From: Helicobacter bilis | GTDB lineage: Bacteria; Campylobacterota; Campylobacteria; Campylobacterales; Helicobacteraceae | Direction of reading: 5' to 3' | NCBI RefSeq assembly: GCF_001999985.1 | Contig: NZ_CP019645.1 | Span: 620,001-684,000 of the forward strand | DNA: 64,000 nt | Part shown: positions 53,191 through 62,959 of the stretch, one piece after another | How the letters are laid out: the number at the start of each line of letters is the position of its first letter | Numbering within the stretch: position 1 is the stretch's first letter | Notes under the pieces: model-generated | The model's input: only the letters and a program-made list of their open reading frames with translations | What the model was told of the DNA's origin: nothing | Databases searched by the model: none | Program-made: the position numbers and the translations under genes

Positions 53191-53191
53191 T

Positions 53192-54697
53192 CTATTCACT
53201 CACAGGAATGAAAAGTTGCGGATTTGTATTATCCATACATGCGATAGATTCAAACTGCGTTCGTATATATGCTGCAAATCTTGATCTAGTTATAGACATG
53301 CGAAATGGAATGAAATGTAAAATCGGCTTATTTAAACCTTGTATATGAAAGATAGGATTATCTATGTTATTATGCTGTATAGTGTATTTTCTCTCAAAGA
53401 TTCTGGAAAGATTCTCAAACTCTTCATCAATCTTATTGTTAAAATGTCCATCTGGCTCAAAATCATACACCGCTACATCAAGGCAAAGTTGTTTGCTAAT
53501 ATCAAATATAAGCGTTGCGATATTAGAATCTCTATATCCATCACCCGAACTCACAAGCAAACTTGCTGTAACATTTGGTGGATATAGCATTTTCTTTTGC
53601 GTATAAAGTTGCTGTTTTGATAGTGTGTGATCATAGTTATCTGGTCGCAAGGAATACATACCTATCTTTAAAACAGGCAATTTACTCTCCCATAAAGCCC
53701 TGCGATACGCCCTTTTAGCAAAGATTTCTTGACTTACGATGATAAAGCCTACTTTTTCACTTATCTTATTTTCTAAAGTTTGTATAAAGTCTAGATTCTC
53801 ATAATCAATAACTACGGCGATATCTTCACTCTTTAATTCTTCAAGTGCTTTTATAGTTTCAAAATCTGTTGCGTGTAAAACCTTAATAGTAAGTTTTGCG
53901 CTCTTTAAGTGTCTGTGTAGATAAATCGCTTCTTTGCAGTCATGCAGCATTGTCTCTTTTGGCTGCAAACGCATATCAAGTATAAGACATATATCGCGTC
54001 CAAATGGTGCTGGAAACTGCCCTATATCCGCTTTGATTTGGTTATATATCATGCGTGTTTTTTGTGGCTCACCTGCTACAAGTAAAATATCTCCGGGAAA
54101 AATCACTACATCATCATTAGCAAGAATGAATCTATTTTGACGATAGATTCCAACAATGCACCAACCAGATTGCTCTATCGTATTAATTTGTCTGTGTGCA
54201 TAAATGCTTCCACTTGGCACGCCAATCTCCATAATCTCACCCTGCTCTAACCCAAAACCACGCGGGATAACAGGCACATTTGGCATACGAAGCAATAGCC
54301 TTGAAGCCACTGCATTTGTCTCTGCTACAATCACTAGATTCCCATCACTTTTTTTTGTAGTTTCATAAGAGATTTCAGGGGCATGTATGCTACGCACAAT
54401 GCGGCTTTTTTTGTAGTTTTTGCGTAAATATTCATATACGACATCACCCTCTTTTTCATCTTGCAGGACAATGAAAATATCGCCAATGTCATTATTTTCT
54501 AGGCAAGATTCAAGGCGAAAAGTGGAAGTATAATCGCATTCATGGAATCTAAAAGTATTTGGATATTTCTTTGGCAAAAAGCGAGAATCTCTATACAAAA
54601 CAATATAGAAGTTATTGCTTGAGTAATCATCTAGCACTTTATGCACAAAATTTAATGCAATATCTCCATCAGCTACAATAAGCACATATCTCATCAT
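53192..54697 (-). CDS. TrkA-C/RCK-domain protein of the COG3400 type
   Basis: This 501-residue protein has an N-terminal Rossmann-like TrkA-N domain (VLIVADGDIALNFV, residues about 4-130). A TrkA-C/RCK_C domain follows (EIGVPSGSIYAHRQI ... DDVVIFPGDILLVAGEP, about 150-235), then a larger C-terminal region with nucleotide-binding-like strands. COG3400 proteins are conserved in Campylobacterota. A role in potassium transport regulation is suggested by the domains but unproven. There are no membrane segments. The start is ATG 54697 or the adjacent 54694. Confidence 0.75.
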   Translation of the reverse strand: MMRYVLIVADGDIALNFVHKVLDDYSSNNFYIVLYRDSRFLPKKYPNTFRFHECDYTSTFRLESCLENNDIGDIFIVLQDEKEGDVVYEYLRKNYKKSRIVRSIHAPEISYETTKKSDGNLVIVAETNAVASRLLLRMPNVPVIPRGFGLEQGEIMEIGVPSGSIYAHRQINTIEQSGWCIVGIYRQNRFILANDDVVIFPGDILLVAGEPQKTRMIYNQIKADIGQFPAPFGRDICLILDMRLQPKETMLHDCKEAIYLHRHLKSAKLTIKVLHATDFETIKALEELKSEDIAVVIDYENLDFIQTLENKISEKVGFIIVSQEIFAKRAYRRALWESKLPVLKIGMYSLRPDNYDHTLSKQQLYTQKKMLYPPNVTASLLVSSGDGYRDSNIATLIFDISKQLCLDVAVYDFEPDGHFNNKIDEEFENLSRIFERKYTIQHNNIDNPIFHIQGLNKPILHFIPFRMSITRSRFAAYIRTQFESIACMDNTNPQLFIPVSE

Positions 54698-54915
54698 TCT
54701 GCCTTTTCTTAAAATCTCAATCTTAGCACAAGTAAAAATCGCTAAAACAAAGCATACATATAAAACCCATAGAATACGGATTCTAAGCCATAAAGATTAG
54801 CAATTATAACATAAAACAAACTAAAACAAGTTTGAGAGTGTTTGCTGTGTAATACAAACAATCATCAAAAAACTTTATCATTTGCATATAAAACAAATAA
54901 ATAAGTAAAAAATAC

Positions 54916-54946
54916 TTGACAAGCTTGGCAAAAAGTTGTATATAAT
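54916..54946 (+). promoter_or_regulatory. Sigma-70 promoter of ilvBN
   Basis: A consensus -35 TTGACA lies at 54916-54921, with TATATAAT ending at 54946. The spacing is 17 for TATATA at 54939-54944 or 19 for TATAAT at 54941-54946. The leader to the ilvB start is about 45 bases. No leader peptide or attenuator was recognised. Confidence 0.75.
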
Positions 54947-54995
54947 ATAGCTTTTTGTTTAGGCAGTATTATGTGGTATTACTTAAAGGAATGAT

Positions 54996-56732
54996 ATGGC
55001 AAAGCAGCAAATGAATGGCTCAAGAATGCTTATTGAAGCACTACATTTAGAGGGTGTGTCTGTGATTTTTGGCTATCCGGGCGGGGCTGTCCTTAATGTC
55101 TATGATGAGATTTATAAGCAAGATTATTTTCGACATATTTTAACAAGGCACGAGCAAGCAGCAGTCCATGCAGCCGATGGATATGCTAGGGCTTCTGGTA
55201 AGGTTGGCGTGGCAATCATTACTTCTGGACCGGGCTTTACAAATGCGGTTACAGGCATTGCTACCGCTTTTACAGATTCTATTCCGCTAGTTGTTATTAG
55301 CGGACAAGTCCCTCTTACTCAAATTGGCACAGATGCGTTTCAAGAGATTGATGCAGTAGGGATCTCTCGCCCATGCACGAAGCATAACTATCTTGTAAAA
55401 AGCATTGAAGAGTTACCAAGAATCTTAAAAGAAGCCTTTTATATCGCAAGAAGTGGCAGACCCGGACCCGTTCTCATTGACTTACCAAAGGATATTAGCG
55501 CACAAATAGGGGAGTTTCACTATCCAAATAGCATTTCTCTAGCAAGTTACAAGCCAACAACAAAGGGCAATGCAAAGCAGATAAAAAAACTCGCAAATGC
55601 TATCTTAGAATCTCATAATCCACTCTTTTATATCGGCGGTGGTGCGGTTATTGCAAATAGCCATGATTTAGTAAAAAAGCTACTTGAAATAACGCAGATT
55701 CCAAGTGTGGAAACACTTATGGCAAGGGGCGTAGCACAGGGAGATTCTAACTTCTTAGGTATGCTTGGCATGCATGGCACTTATGCGGCAAATATGGCTA
55801 CAAGTGAATGCGATTTACTCATTAGCTTAGGTGCTAGATTTGATGATAGAGTAACGGGAAAAGTGAGTGAGTTTGCAAAGTTTGCAAAGATAGCACATAT
55901 TGATATTGACCCCAGCTCAATAGGAAAAATCATTAATGTAAATTATCCTATTGTAGGTGATTTAAATCTAGTTTTGCAAGAACTCATTAAAGAATTACAA
56001 GATAAAGCACCGACAAAAGAAGTGCTTGAAGCAAGAAGTGTATGGCTTGCAAAGCTTAAAAAATGGAGTAACTCTCACCCGCTATCGTATAAAGATTGCG
56101 ATACAGACTTATTAAAACCACAATGGGTTATAGAAGAGACTGGAAAGATTCTAGGCGAAAACGCGGTTATTATCACTGATGTTGGACAGCATCAAATGTG
56201 GGCAGCACAATTCTATCCCTTTAGCGCAAAGCGACAATTTATCACAAGTGGTGGATTAGGGACTATGGGCTTTGGTATGCCAGCGACTATGGGTGTCTCA
56301 ATCGCCCTGCAAGAAATGCAAAAAGAGAATAAAGAAAGTGAGAGTAAGCAAAAATATGCGATAAACTTTAGCGGCGATGGCGGGATATTAATGAATATAC
56401 AAGAGCTTATGACTTGTATAGAATCTAATATTAAAACCATAAATATCATACTCAATAATGGCTATCTAGGTATGGTAAAGCAATGGCAGGAATTTTTCTA
56501 TGAAAAGAGATTATCCCATGTTAAACTCACGCAGCCAAACTTTAAGCTATTAGCCGAGAGTTTTGGAGCATTGGGCTTAGAAGCAAGTGATAAAGAATCT
56601 TTTAGGAAAGCTTTAAAAGAAGCGATTGAAAGCCCAAAAGTTAGTCTCATTAATGTATGCGTTGATAAAGATGAGATTGTATTGCCAATGGTCCCGGGTG
56701 GGAATCCACTCTATAAAATGATATTAGAATAA
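54996..56732 (+). CDS. ilvB: Acetolactate synthase large subunit
   Basis: This 578-residue thiamine-diphosphate enzyme makes 2-acetolactate or 2-aceto-2-hydroxybutyrate for valine, leucine and isoleucine synthesis. The opening FGYPGGAVLNVYDEIY, the catalytic glutamate in RHEQAAVHAADGYARASG, and the ThDP motif GDGGILMNIQEL ... NNGYLGMVKQW are all present. Length is typical. AAAGGA precedes the start; ilvN follows after 11 bp. Confidence 0.95.
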   Translation: MAKQQMNGSRMLIEALHLEGVSVIFGYPGGAVLNVYDEIYKQDYFRHILTRHEQAAVHAADGYARASGKVGVAIITSGPGFTNAVTGIATAFTDSIPLVVISGQVPLTQIGTDAFQEIDAVGISRPCTKHNYLVKSIEELPRILKEAFYIARSGRPGPVLIDLPKDISAQIGEFHYPNSISLASYKPTTKGNAKQIKKLANAILESHNPLFYIGGGAVIANSHDLVKKLLEITQIPSVETLMARGVAQGDSNFLGMLGMHGTYAANMATSECDLLISLGARFDDRVTGKVSEFAKFAKIAHIDIDPSSIGKIINVNYPIVGDLNLVLQELIKELQDKAPTKEVLEARSVWLAKLKKWSNSHPLSYKDCDTDLLKPQWVIEETGKILGENAVIITDVGQHQMWAAQFYPFSAKRQFITSGGLGTMGFGMPATMGVSIALQEMQKENKESESKQKYAINFSGDGGILMNIQELMTCIESNIKTINIILNNGYLGMVKQWQEFFYEKRLSHVKLTQPNFKLLAESFGALGLEASDKESFRKALKEAIESPKVSLINVCVDKDEIVLPMVPGGNPLYKMILE

Positions 56733-56743
56733 TAAGGAAAAAT

Positions 56744-57208
56744 ATGCAAAAGCGAATTATCTGTATCACCGTTGTGAATGAACATAGTGTTTTAGCGCGC
56801 ATTTCAGGATTATTTGCAGGTAGAGGCTATAACATTGATAGTCTTACCGTTGCCCCTTTAACAGATAATAATCTCTCAAGGATAACCATCACAACGCGTG
56901 GCGATGAAAAAGTGTTGGAGCAAATCATAAAGCAACTACACAAGCTTATCCCCGTGCTAAATGTCGTAGAGCATAGCGATATTGTTACACAAGAAATTGC
57001 CTTAATTAAATTTGAAAATAATGAAAAAATCGGTGCAATCAGTGCCTTAATCAATGCTTCTGGTGGCAAGATTGTAAGCTGGAATGAAAAAAACATTGTC
57101 TTTAGCGTAAGTGGTGAAACACAAATGATTAAAGACATTATCACTTCACTGCATAACTTCATGCCAAAAGAAATCGTGCGTAGCGGCGTACTTGCGATTG
57201 AGAGATAG
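56744..57208 (+). CDS. ilvN: Acetolactate synthase small regulatory subunit
   Basis: This 154-residue protein begins with an ACT domain (ICITVVNEHSVLARISGLFAG, RGYNIDSLTVAP). The small-subunit C-terminal domain follows (EIALIKFENNEKIGAISALI). It confers valine feedback control on IlvB. The symbol ilvH is an equivalent choice. Confidence 0.93.
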   Translation: MQKRIICITVVNEHSVLARISGLFAGRGYNIDSLTVAPLTDNNLSRITITTRGDEKVLEQIIKQLHKLIPVLNVVEHSDIVTQEIALIKFENNEKIGAISALINASGGKIVSWNEKNIVFSVSGETQMIKDIITSLHNFMPKEIVRSGVLAIER

Positions 57209-57348
57209 GTTTTGTGTGTTGTGTTTTTGATTTTGCCAATATAAGCCTATGTAGCCTGAACGCTGAACCTAGACCTTAATTAATTGAATTAATCAAATAA
57301 TATATTTTTTTGTCGATACTACTTCTTTGAAAAAGCAAAGGAGTTTAT

Positions 57349-58062
57349 ATGAGATATGTAAGTGCAATATTGTGCAGTATAACTTTATCAAGTGTGGCGT
57401 ATGCTCAAGTTTATAAACGCACGCAGCCTAGATTGCCTGAACCTACAAAAGAGATCACAAAGGATACAAAGACTGGAGCTATGCTTGGTGTTGATAGCGG
57501 GTTTAATCTTGTAATGGGACATGATAGCGATAGGTTTGTTGTAGATGCTGGTTTGAGGCTTGGCTATAATCTATTTTTCACAAAAACATGGGGTATGCGA
57601 CTTTATGGTAGTTATAGCTATAGCTTTAGTGATTTTGTAACAGCATATAGAGTTGTAGCAGTTATAAATGATTTATATGCAAATACGCATACATTTTTGT
57701 TCAATGCTGATGTGCTATATGATTTTTATAACAACAATGACTTGAAATTGAGTTTGGGTATTATATTTGGCTTGGGTGCTGGTTATGAGCTTGGCGCACA
57801 AAAGACATATAGAGATAACGGGAATTTGCAACATACGCAAAACTATACAAAGAGTGGATTTAAGGCGGTGGCAAATGCGGGCTTTTCGCTCACATTTGAA
57901 AGCCGACATAGGTTAGAGATTCTCTATCGATATGCAATATTGCAACCTGATTTACGCAATATCGTGAGAGATACCAACAATCCGCCAAATGTAATTCGCG
58001 AGGAAATATATAAGCCTCAAAGTCCATTTTCTTTTCATCTTGGATATAGCTATACATTTTAA
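57349..58062 (+). CDS. Outer-membrane beta-barrel protein
   Basis: This 237-residue protein has a signal peptide (MRYVSAILCSITLSSVAYA) and a strong AAAGGAG site. The mature part is rich in Tyr, Gly and Phe strands of alternating polarity (LRLGYNLFFTKTWGMRLYGS, LDLKLSLGIIFGLGAGYEL-like strands) and ends FSFHLGYSYTF with terminal Phe, typical of outer-membrane barrels such as the Helicobacter OMP families. The ligand or role is unknown. AT-rich upstream sequence with a T7 run (57306-57312) may influence its promoter. Confidence 0.78.
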   Translation: MRYVSAILCSITLSSVAYAQVYKRTQPRLPEPTKEITKDTKTGAMLGVDSGFNLVMGHDSDRFVVDAGLRLGYNLFFTKTWGMRLYGSYSYSFSDFVTAYRVVAVINDLYANTHTFLFNADVLYDFYNNNDLKLSLGIIFGLGAGYELGAQKTYRDNGNLQHTQNYTKSGFKAVANAGFSLTFESRHRLEILYRYAILQPDLRNIVRDTNNPPNVIREEIYKPQSPFSFHLGYSYTF

Positions 58063-58128
58063 TTTCTAACATAGACTAAATGCCATAACAACTTGCCATA
58101 CTAATTAAAAAGAATTTCATCATAGATT

Positions 58129-58260
58129 CTAAAACCTAAGTGCCTTATCTACACCCTCTTTTTCCTGCAAAATCTTATAAGATTCTATATTGAGTGCGTA
58201 AAATTCCTCTTTGCTGTATTGCCAGAATAGACTTCCTTTTGCATTGCCTCTATCCTGCAA
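58129..58260 (-). CDS. Small ORF or remnant downstream of the RRM gene
   Basis: A 43-codon frame from TTG 58260 encodes QDRGNAKGSLFWQYSKEE, FYALNIESYKILQEK and EGVDKALRF. Its composition is convincingly protein-like, in the same direction as the RRM gene, eight bases after that gene's stop. It could be a short gene with a TTG start or the 3' scar of a lost gene. No family was recognised. Confidence 0.35.
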   Translation of the reverse strand: MQDRGNAKGSLFWQYSKEEFYALNIESYKILQEKEGVDKALRF

Positions 58261-58268
58261 TATCTAGG

Positions 58269-58505
58269 CTAATTTGCAATGCTTACTCGCATGATTCTGC
58301 CATTATAGCTTTCGCCATTTAGCATACTGACTGCGGTTTCTGCGTTGTCATCGTCCATTTCTACAAAGGCATATCCTTTGAATTTATGGGTTGTTTTATC
58401 TAGAATCATTCTACTTGAGATGACATTGCCAAATTGCGCGAATATATCATGCACTTGTTGTTGTGTCGTGGTGTAAGTGAGATTACCTATATATATGCTT
58501 TTCAT
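58269..58505 (-). CDS. RRM-domain RNA-binding protein
   Basis: This 78-residue protein is a single RNA recognition motif: RNP2 is IYIGNL (residues 4-9) and RNP1 is KGYAFVEM (residues 43-50), with the aromatic residues for RNA stacking. Similar glycine-poor single-RRM proteins occur across Campylobacterota and cyanobacteria. It starts two bases after the nadV stop behind AAGGG, so it is probably co-transcribed. Confidence 0.9.
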   Translation of the reverse strand: MKSIYIGNLTYTTTQQQVHDIFAQFGNVISSRMILDKTTHKFKGYAFVEMDDDNAETAVSMLNGESYNGRIMRVSIAN

Positions 58506-58507
58506 AT

Positions 58508-59935
58508 CTATCCCTTATGATTGATTGCGCGTAAAAACTCTTTTTTTACATACTCTCTTATGTGCTCAAAGTTTGGTAATGCTAAATTCGTGTTTAGCAA
58601 GTCATTTTCTGGTGTGCTATCAAGGAATTGCGTTACCTCTCTTGTGTCTTTGTCAAGTGAGACTTGCCCTGATAGAGACATCTTTTCATTACCTGTGATT
58701 GGATTTTTGATTAAATGCGTGGGTTTTCCCCCTATCTTTGCCCAAGTCATTTTTGTAACTAGCCCTACATCATCGCGTATGCCTGAATTATACGCATAAC
58801 TCCCTACGCCTAAGCACAAAAATTCTGTTGGATTATAGCCATTTTGTTTACACCATTCATAGATTTTTTGTGCGCGTTCTGTGCTGATTGCATCACCATA
58901 GATAATACGCACTTTATCAAAGCCAAAATATTCATTAACAAGCCGTATCACACCTTTTTTAGCTCTAGAATCTTGTGAGTTTTCATCACCTGTTAATATT
59001 AAAAATGGATCGCCTGAATCTGGTCGTAATACAATGGGTTTTAAACGAGAAGAAATGAGATTATACGCATCTTTATCCCTTTTTAAAGACTCGATAATAT
59101 CCCATAGGTTCCATGTGTCAGCTACGATTGATACCATATCATTTGGGAATTGCTGCATGATATGCTTAAAGGTATTAAGCTCGTTTGCCTGTCCGCCTAG
59201 ACACATTACGCTATGCTCGCTTGCTGGGATTGAGCCCAGCATACTTACATTACCGCCATAGTTTTCATATACATTTTGTAATGCCATTATAGAATCTGTG
59301 CCAGAGAAAAAGAGGACATGTCCTACGCCGGAATTATAGCAGTCCATAATACCATTCATACCCCGTGCAGAAAAATCATGAAAGTTAAAACTCTCATCAA
59401 GATAATAGCCTAAGCAATCATACTCAATGCGTTTAAAGATAGCTGCCTGTGTCGCTACAAAGCATGTCTTCCATAGCATAGAGTTAAGATATGTTTCAAT
59501 GAAATTTACAAACCAACAATGCTTACTTTCAGCACAATGCATTGAGATAATAGGCGTATTATTTGCCACAAATGTCCCCTCTGGGACTGCCCTAAAAGTA
59601 ATAGGCATGACTTTTGGTAATGTAAGCCATTTATCAATGAGAAATTTATAAGAAGTGTCATTTGCATTAAGCTTCATAAAATCCGCATAAAGTAGTCTTA
59701 GCCCTTCTTCTAGCTTTTTTCTGTCCCATTGTATAAACTCATCATATAAAGATTGAAGTTTATTGATAGCTTGTCGCATACCAAAAGCTACAATATGTCC
59801 ATTTAAAGATTCTAAAGGCAAACGCGGTTTTCTACAATAAAGCAGACTATATACTTCATCAACATTATTTGGATACATTGCTGCATGTGTATATTTATAA
59901 CAATCCGAAATAAAAAGCAATTGTGGGTATTGCAT
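58508..59935 (-). CDS. nadV: Nicotinamide phosphoribosyltransferase
   Basis: This 475-residue NAMPT-family enzyme converts nicotinamide and PRPP into NMN for NAD salvage. Family landmarks are ISDCYKYTHAAMYP at the N-terminus, HDFSARGMNG, FFSGTDSIMAL, IPASEHSVM, VLRPDSGDP and IIYGDAIS. It follows AAGG and has full length. It gives the cell a route to NAD that bypasses nicotinate. Confidence 0.92.
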   Translation of the reverse strand: MQYPQLLFISDCYKYTHAAMYPNNVDEVYSLLYCRKPRLPLESLNGHIVAFGMRQAINKLQSLYDEFIQWDRKKLEEGLRLLYADFMKLNANDTSYKFLIDKWLTLPKVMPITFRAVPEGTFVANNTPIISMHCAESKHCWFVNFIETYLNSMLWKTCFVATQAAIFKRIEYDCLGYYLDESFNFHDFSARGMNGIMDCYNSGVGHVLFFSGTDSIMALQNVYENYGGNVSMLGSIPASEHSVMCLGGQANELNTFKHIMQQFPNDMVSIVADTWNLWDIIESLKRDKDAYNLISSRLKPIVLRPDSGDPFLILTGDENSQDSRAKKGVIRLVNEYFGFDKVRIIYGDAISTERAQKIYEWCKQNGYNPTEFLCLGVGSYAYNSGIRDDVGLVTKMTWAKIGGKPTHLIKNPITGNEKMSLSGQVSLDKDTREVTQFLDSTPENDLLNTNLALPNFEHIREYVKKEFLRAINHKG

Positions 59936-59993
59936 ATAAAGCCTTGTGTGTGATTTAAAAGCACATTATAACTAATATTTACTAAGATTATGT

Positions 59994-61838
59994 TTAGATT
60001 CTATGGATAAGGGCATTTGCTTCTTCTAGAATCTTGCTATCTGTTGCAAAGTCAAAATATCTAAATTGTGCGCCACTTTGTAAAATCCCATCGAGTAAAT
60101 CCCCGCTATTGCGATATCCTAAGTCAAGCTCTGCGATGTCAAAGCCATTTAATGTTTTTGCAAAGCGGATTAATCGCTCATTTTGTATTTGGTGTGTGTA
60201 GAGATAGCAATATCCCTTTAAACCATTACGACTCACACGACCACGAAGCTGATGAAGACTTGCAAGTCCTAGTCTCTCTGCCCCAACGATGACTATAATG
60301 CTTAACTTTGGCAGGGAGATTCCCACCTCAATCATCGTTGTAGCAAGGAGGATTGCACTCTCTGTATTTGCGAATTGCTCTAGCACATCTTCTTTTTCCT
60401 TGTCTTTGCCATGTGTGCTAAATACATGTTGAAAATGCTTTATCCAATAGTTTTCCGCATCCTTTAGCGACATGTAGGGAATGGGTGCATAACGAGAATC
60501 TTTTATAGGCTTTTCTTTATTTTCATCGGTTTCTTCAATGCGTGGATAAATGATTGCGATTTGATGCCCTTTTGTAAGCTCTGTGCGGATATGCTCTATT
60601 AGTCTTTGAAAGCCGCTTTTATCAATGATTCTTGTATCAATATCTTTTTTAAAGGGGAGTTCTTTAATGAAAGAAAAAGAGACTACATTGTTTTTTAGCA
60701 TTGCCATTGTGCGTGGGATTGGCGTGGCGGAGAATTGTATATTATGCGGTTTTGTGCGACCATGTTCATCTTTCCCTTCTAACATTTGCTCTAACTTACT
60801 TCTAGCATTTGTGCCAAATCTATGCTGCTCATCTGTCATAACTAAGGCAAAATCAGTTAAATCACCGCTTCTATAAAGCAGGGCATGTGTGCCGATGATA
60901 AAATCGCCCTCTAGCGGCTTTTTTCTCTCTTTTGCATTACTTGATGAAACAAAGCTTATGTTTATATGCTTTGGTAGATATTTCTTTGCTTCTTCAAAAA
61001 GCTGTTTAGCAAGGATTGTAGTGGGTGCCATAAGTATTGATTTTTGTGGATAGGCTAATATGACACTTGCTAGAATAACCATAGTTTTACCGCAACCTAC
61101 ATCACCCATGACAATGCGTCTGCATGCAAATTCACTTTTTAAATCTTCTTGTATGTCTTTTATGGCTTCTTTTTGTGCGTTTGTTAAGCTAAAAGGTAGG
61201 GTTTTAAGAAAAGATTCTAAGTCTCCATTACAACGAAACTTTGAGCGGAATTGTGTTTTCTTTTTACGCAATCTTTGTGTATAAACAAAAATTTCAATAA
61301 ATTTTAATGCTTCTTGAAAACTCTCTGGCAGGGCTTTTTCTTTACTATATTCTTTAAAAAACTCAAGGTCTGGGTGAAAAATGCGATAAAGTTTATCACT
61401 ATATTGCTGTGGTATATGTGTGTTTTCAAGGGCTTCTTTTGTGATATGTTTTTGCAGGTCTGCTAGTTTTGTTGTGCGTGTTTTAAACTGCATGGTGATA
61501 GTATTTGTTGTGCGTGGAATCTTTGGATTTACAAAAGTAGGGTTTAGGGCATTTGTCATTTTATCATGTTGGAATTCAAGCGTTCCTAGCACAAAAAGCG
61601 TTTTTGTCTCTTGAAATATCTGTGCGTGATAGGGACGGGCATTAAAGATAATAATGCGTAAGGGGGAGTTAAAATCCTTACAAAAAGATTCTATAAAAAG
61701 TATATTGTTATGGAATCTTTTCTGCGTGATAGTAACTTCAAGCACACCACGCTCACCTTGACTAAACTCGGTGATAGGATAGGTTGTATCATAGGATTTT
61801 GGAATATTATCTAAACAATAAGAAAGCAGAGCATGCAA
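59994..61838 (-). CDS. recG: ATP-dependent DNA helicase RecG
   Basis: This 614-residue SF2 helicase remodels stalled replication forks and Holliday junctions. It has the Walker A loop MGDVGCGKTMV, the DEQH box in TDEQHRFG, SATPIPRT (motif III), ATTMIEVGISLP and the RGRVSR box. The N-terminal wedge domain is short, as is usual for Helicobacter RecG. It lies 12 bases after the SPOR gene in the same direction. Confidence 0.93.
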   Translation of the reverse strand: MHALLSYCLDNIPKSYDTTYPITEFSQGERGVLEVTITQKRFHNNILFIESFCKDFNSPLRIIIFNARPYHAQIFQETKTLFVLGTLEFQHDKMTNALNPTFVNPKIPRTTNTITMQFKTRTTKLADLQKHITKEALENTHIPQQYSDKLYRIFHPDLEFFKEYSKEKALPESFQEALKFIEIFVYTQRLRKKKTQFRSKFRCNGDLESFLKTLPFSLTNAQKEAIKDIQEDLKSEFACRRIVMGDVGCGKTMVILASVILAYPQKSILMAPTTILAKQLFEEAKKYLPKHINISFVSSSNAKERKKPLEGDFIIGTHALLYRSGDLTDFALVMTDEQHRFGTNARSKLEQMLEGKDEHGRTKPHNIQFSATPIPRTMAMLKNNVVSFSFIKELPFKKDIDTRIIDKSGFQRLIEHIRTELTKGHQIAIIYPRIEETDENKEKPIKDSRYAPIPYMSLKDAENYWIKHFQHVFSTHGKDKEKEDVLEQFANTESAILLATTMIEVGISLPKLSIIVIVGAERLGLASLHQLRGRVSRNGLKGYCYLYTHQIQNERLIRFAKTLNGFDIAELDLGYRNSGDLLDGILQSGAQFRYFDFATDSKILEEANALIHRI

Positions 61839-61850
61839 AGAATCTTGCCT

Positions 61851-62927
61851 TTATTTTGCTTGTCTTTGATAGAAGATAACATTTGCTTTTGATTCTACTT
61901 CTTCTCTTACTTTTTGTTCTGCTTCTTTTGCTTTATTTTTTGAGATATATGGACCGATTAAATACTTTGACTTCGTAACGCCATCTTCTTCTGTTTTTAA
62001 TACGCGATAGTTATACTTTGCGATTTTATTCAAAAAGCTTTGAGCTGGAGTTTGTGTGAAAACACCAACTTGTAAATAATAGCCTTGCTCTGGTGCTTTA
62101 CCTTGATTTGCACTTACGACATTATTTTGTGGTTTTGGGATAATATTGTCATTTGGCTTTTTAGTCTCTTTTTCAGAATCTTTTGGCTTAGCAGATTCTG
62201 TTTTGGCTGGTTCTTGTTTTTTGGGTTCTGGCTTTTTAGCTTCTTCTTTTTTAGGCTCTTCTTTCTTAGAATCTGTTTGTTTTTTAGAATCTGCCTGTGG
62301 TTTTTGTGAAGACTTTGTTGGATCTGGGGCTATTGCTATTGTGGTATCTTTAGGCGGTATTGGTGTGATAACCTTTTTAGGCTCTTCTTTCTTAGATTCT
62401 TCTTTTTTAGATTCTGTAGTTTTGTCTATATTCTTTTTATCATTATGTTGCTTTTCAAGATCCCTTAATGCTGCTTGGAAACGCGCATCATTTTCAAGAT
62501 CATCATCTTTTGATGGTTTTGTGCTGGTTGTAGGCATAGAATCAACATTTGTAGGCACACCTAATGGTGGGACATTTGACATTGGATTATTTGCTTGTGC
62601 TTCGCTCTCTTGTGGTTTTAATGAATCTCTGTTTGTATCTAAACCTAATGGATTTTGAGATGGAGTTTGAGAATCGAGATTATGCGCGTAAGGCAGTGTC
62701 CTATCTTTAGATTCATTTAATGCTAGTCCATCTTTATTTTGATTTTGCATTGCTTGATTCTGCATATCTTGCAATGGATTATCTCTAGTCATCACCCGTG
62801 CGATGATTAAAAATACAGATATTAAAATGATGGCCACAATGGTTAAAAGCAATATGGTTTTTGTTTTATTTTTGCTTCCATTGTCATTTTGAAAAATATC
62901 ATTAACTGCTTTATTGTCGTCTTTCAT
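61851..62927 (-). CDS. SPOR-domain membrane protein
   Basis: This 358-residue protein has one membrane segment (IVAIILISVFLIIARVM, about residues 30-47). A long Lys/Glu/Pro/Ser-rich linker follows (repeats of SKKEEPKK, about 160-265), then a C-terminal SPOR domain (YYLQVGVFTQTPAQSFLNKI ... YLIGPYISKNKAKEAEQKV). SPOR domains bind denuded peptidoglycan at the division site. The start is behind AAAGGA. It corresponds in position to H. pylori HP0185. Confidence 0.85.
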   Translation of the reverse strand: MKDDNKAVNDIFQNDNGSKNKTKTILLLTIVAIILISVFLIIARVMTRDNPLQDMQNQAMQNQNKDGLALNESKDRTLPYAHNLDSQTPSQNPLGLDTNRDSLKPQESEAQANNPMSNVPPLGVPTNVDSMPTTSTKPSKDDDLENDARFQAALRDLEKQHNDKKNIDKTTESKKEESKKEEPKKVITPIPPKDTTIAIAPDPTKSSQKPQADSKKQTDSKKEEPKKEEAKKPEPKKQEPAKTESAKPKDSEKETKKPNDNIIPKPQNNVVSANQGKAPEQGYYLQVGVFTQTPAQSFLNKIAKYNYRVLKTEEDGVTKSKYLIGPYISKNKAKEAEQKVREEVESKANVIFYQRQAK

Positions 62928-62959
62928 TGTATAATCCTTTATAGTCTAAAATTTCTCTA

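Noticed and set aside
62146-62658. 170-residue + strand ORF opposite the SPOR gene
   Set aside because: It mirrors the low-complexity Lys/Glu/Ser linker (SSFLGSSFLES repeats) and has no ribosome site or independent coding signal.
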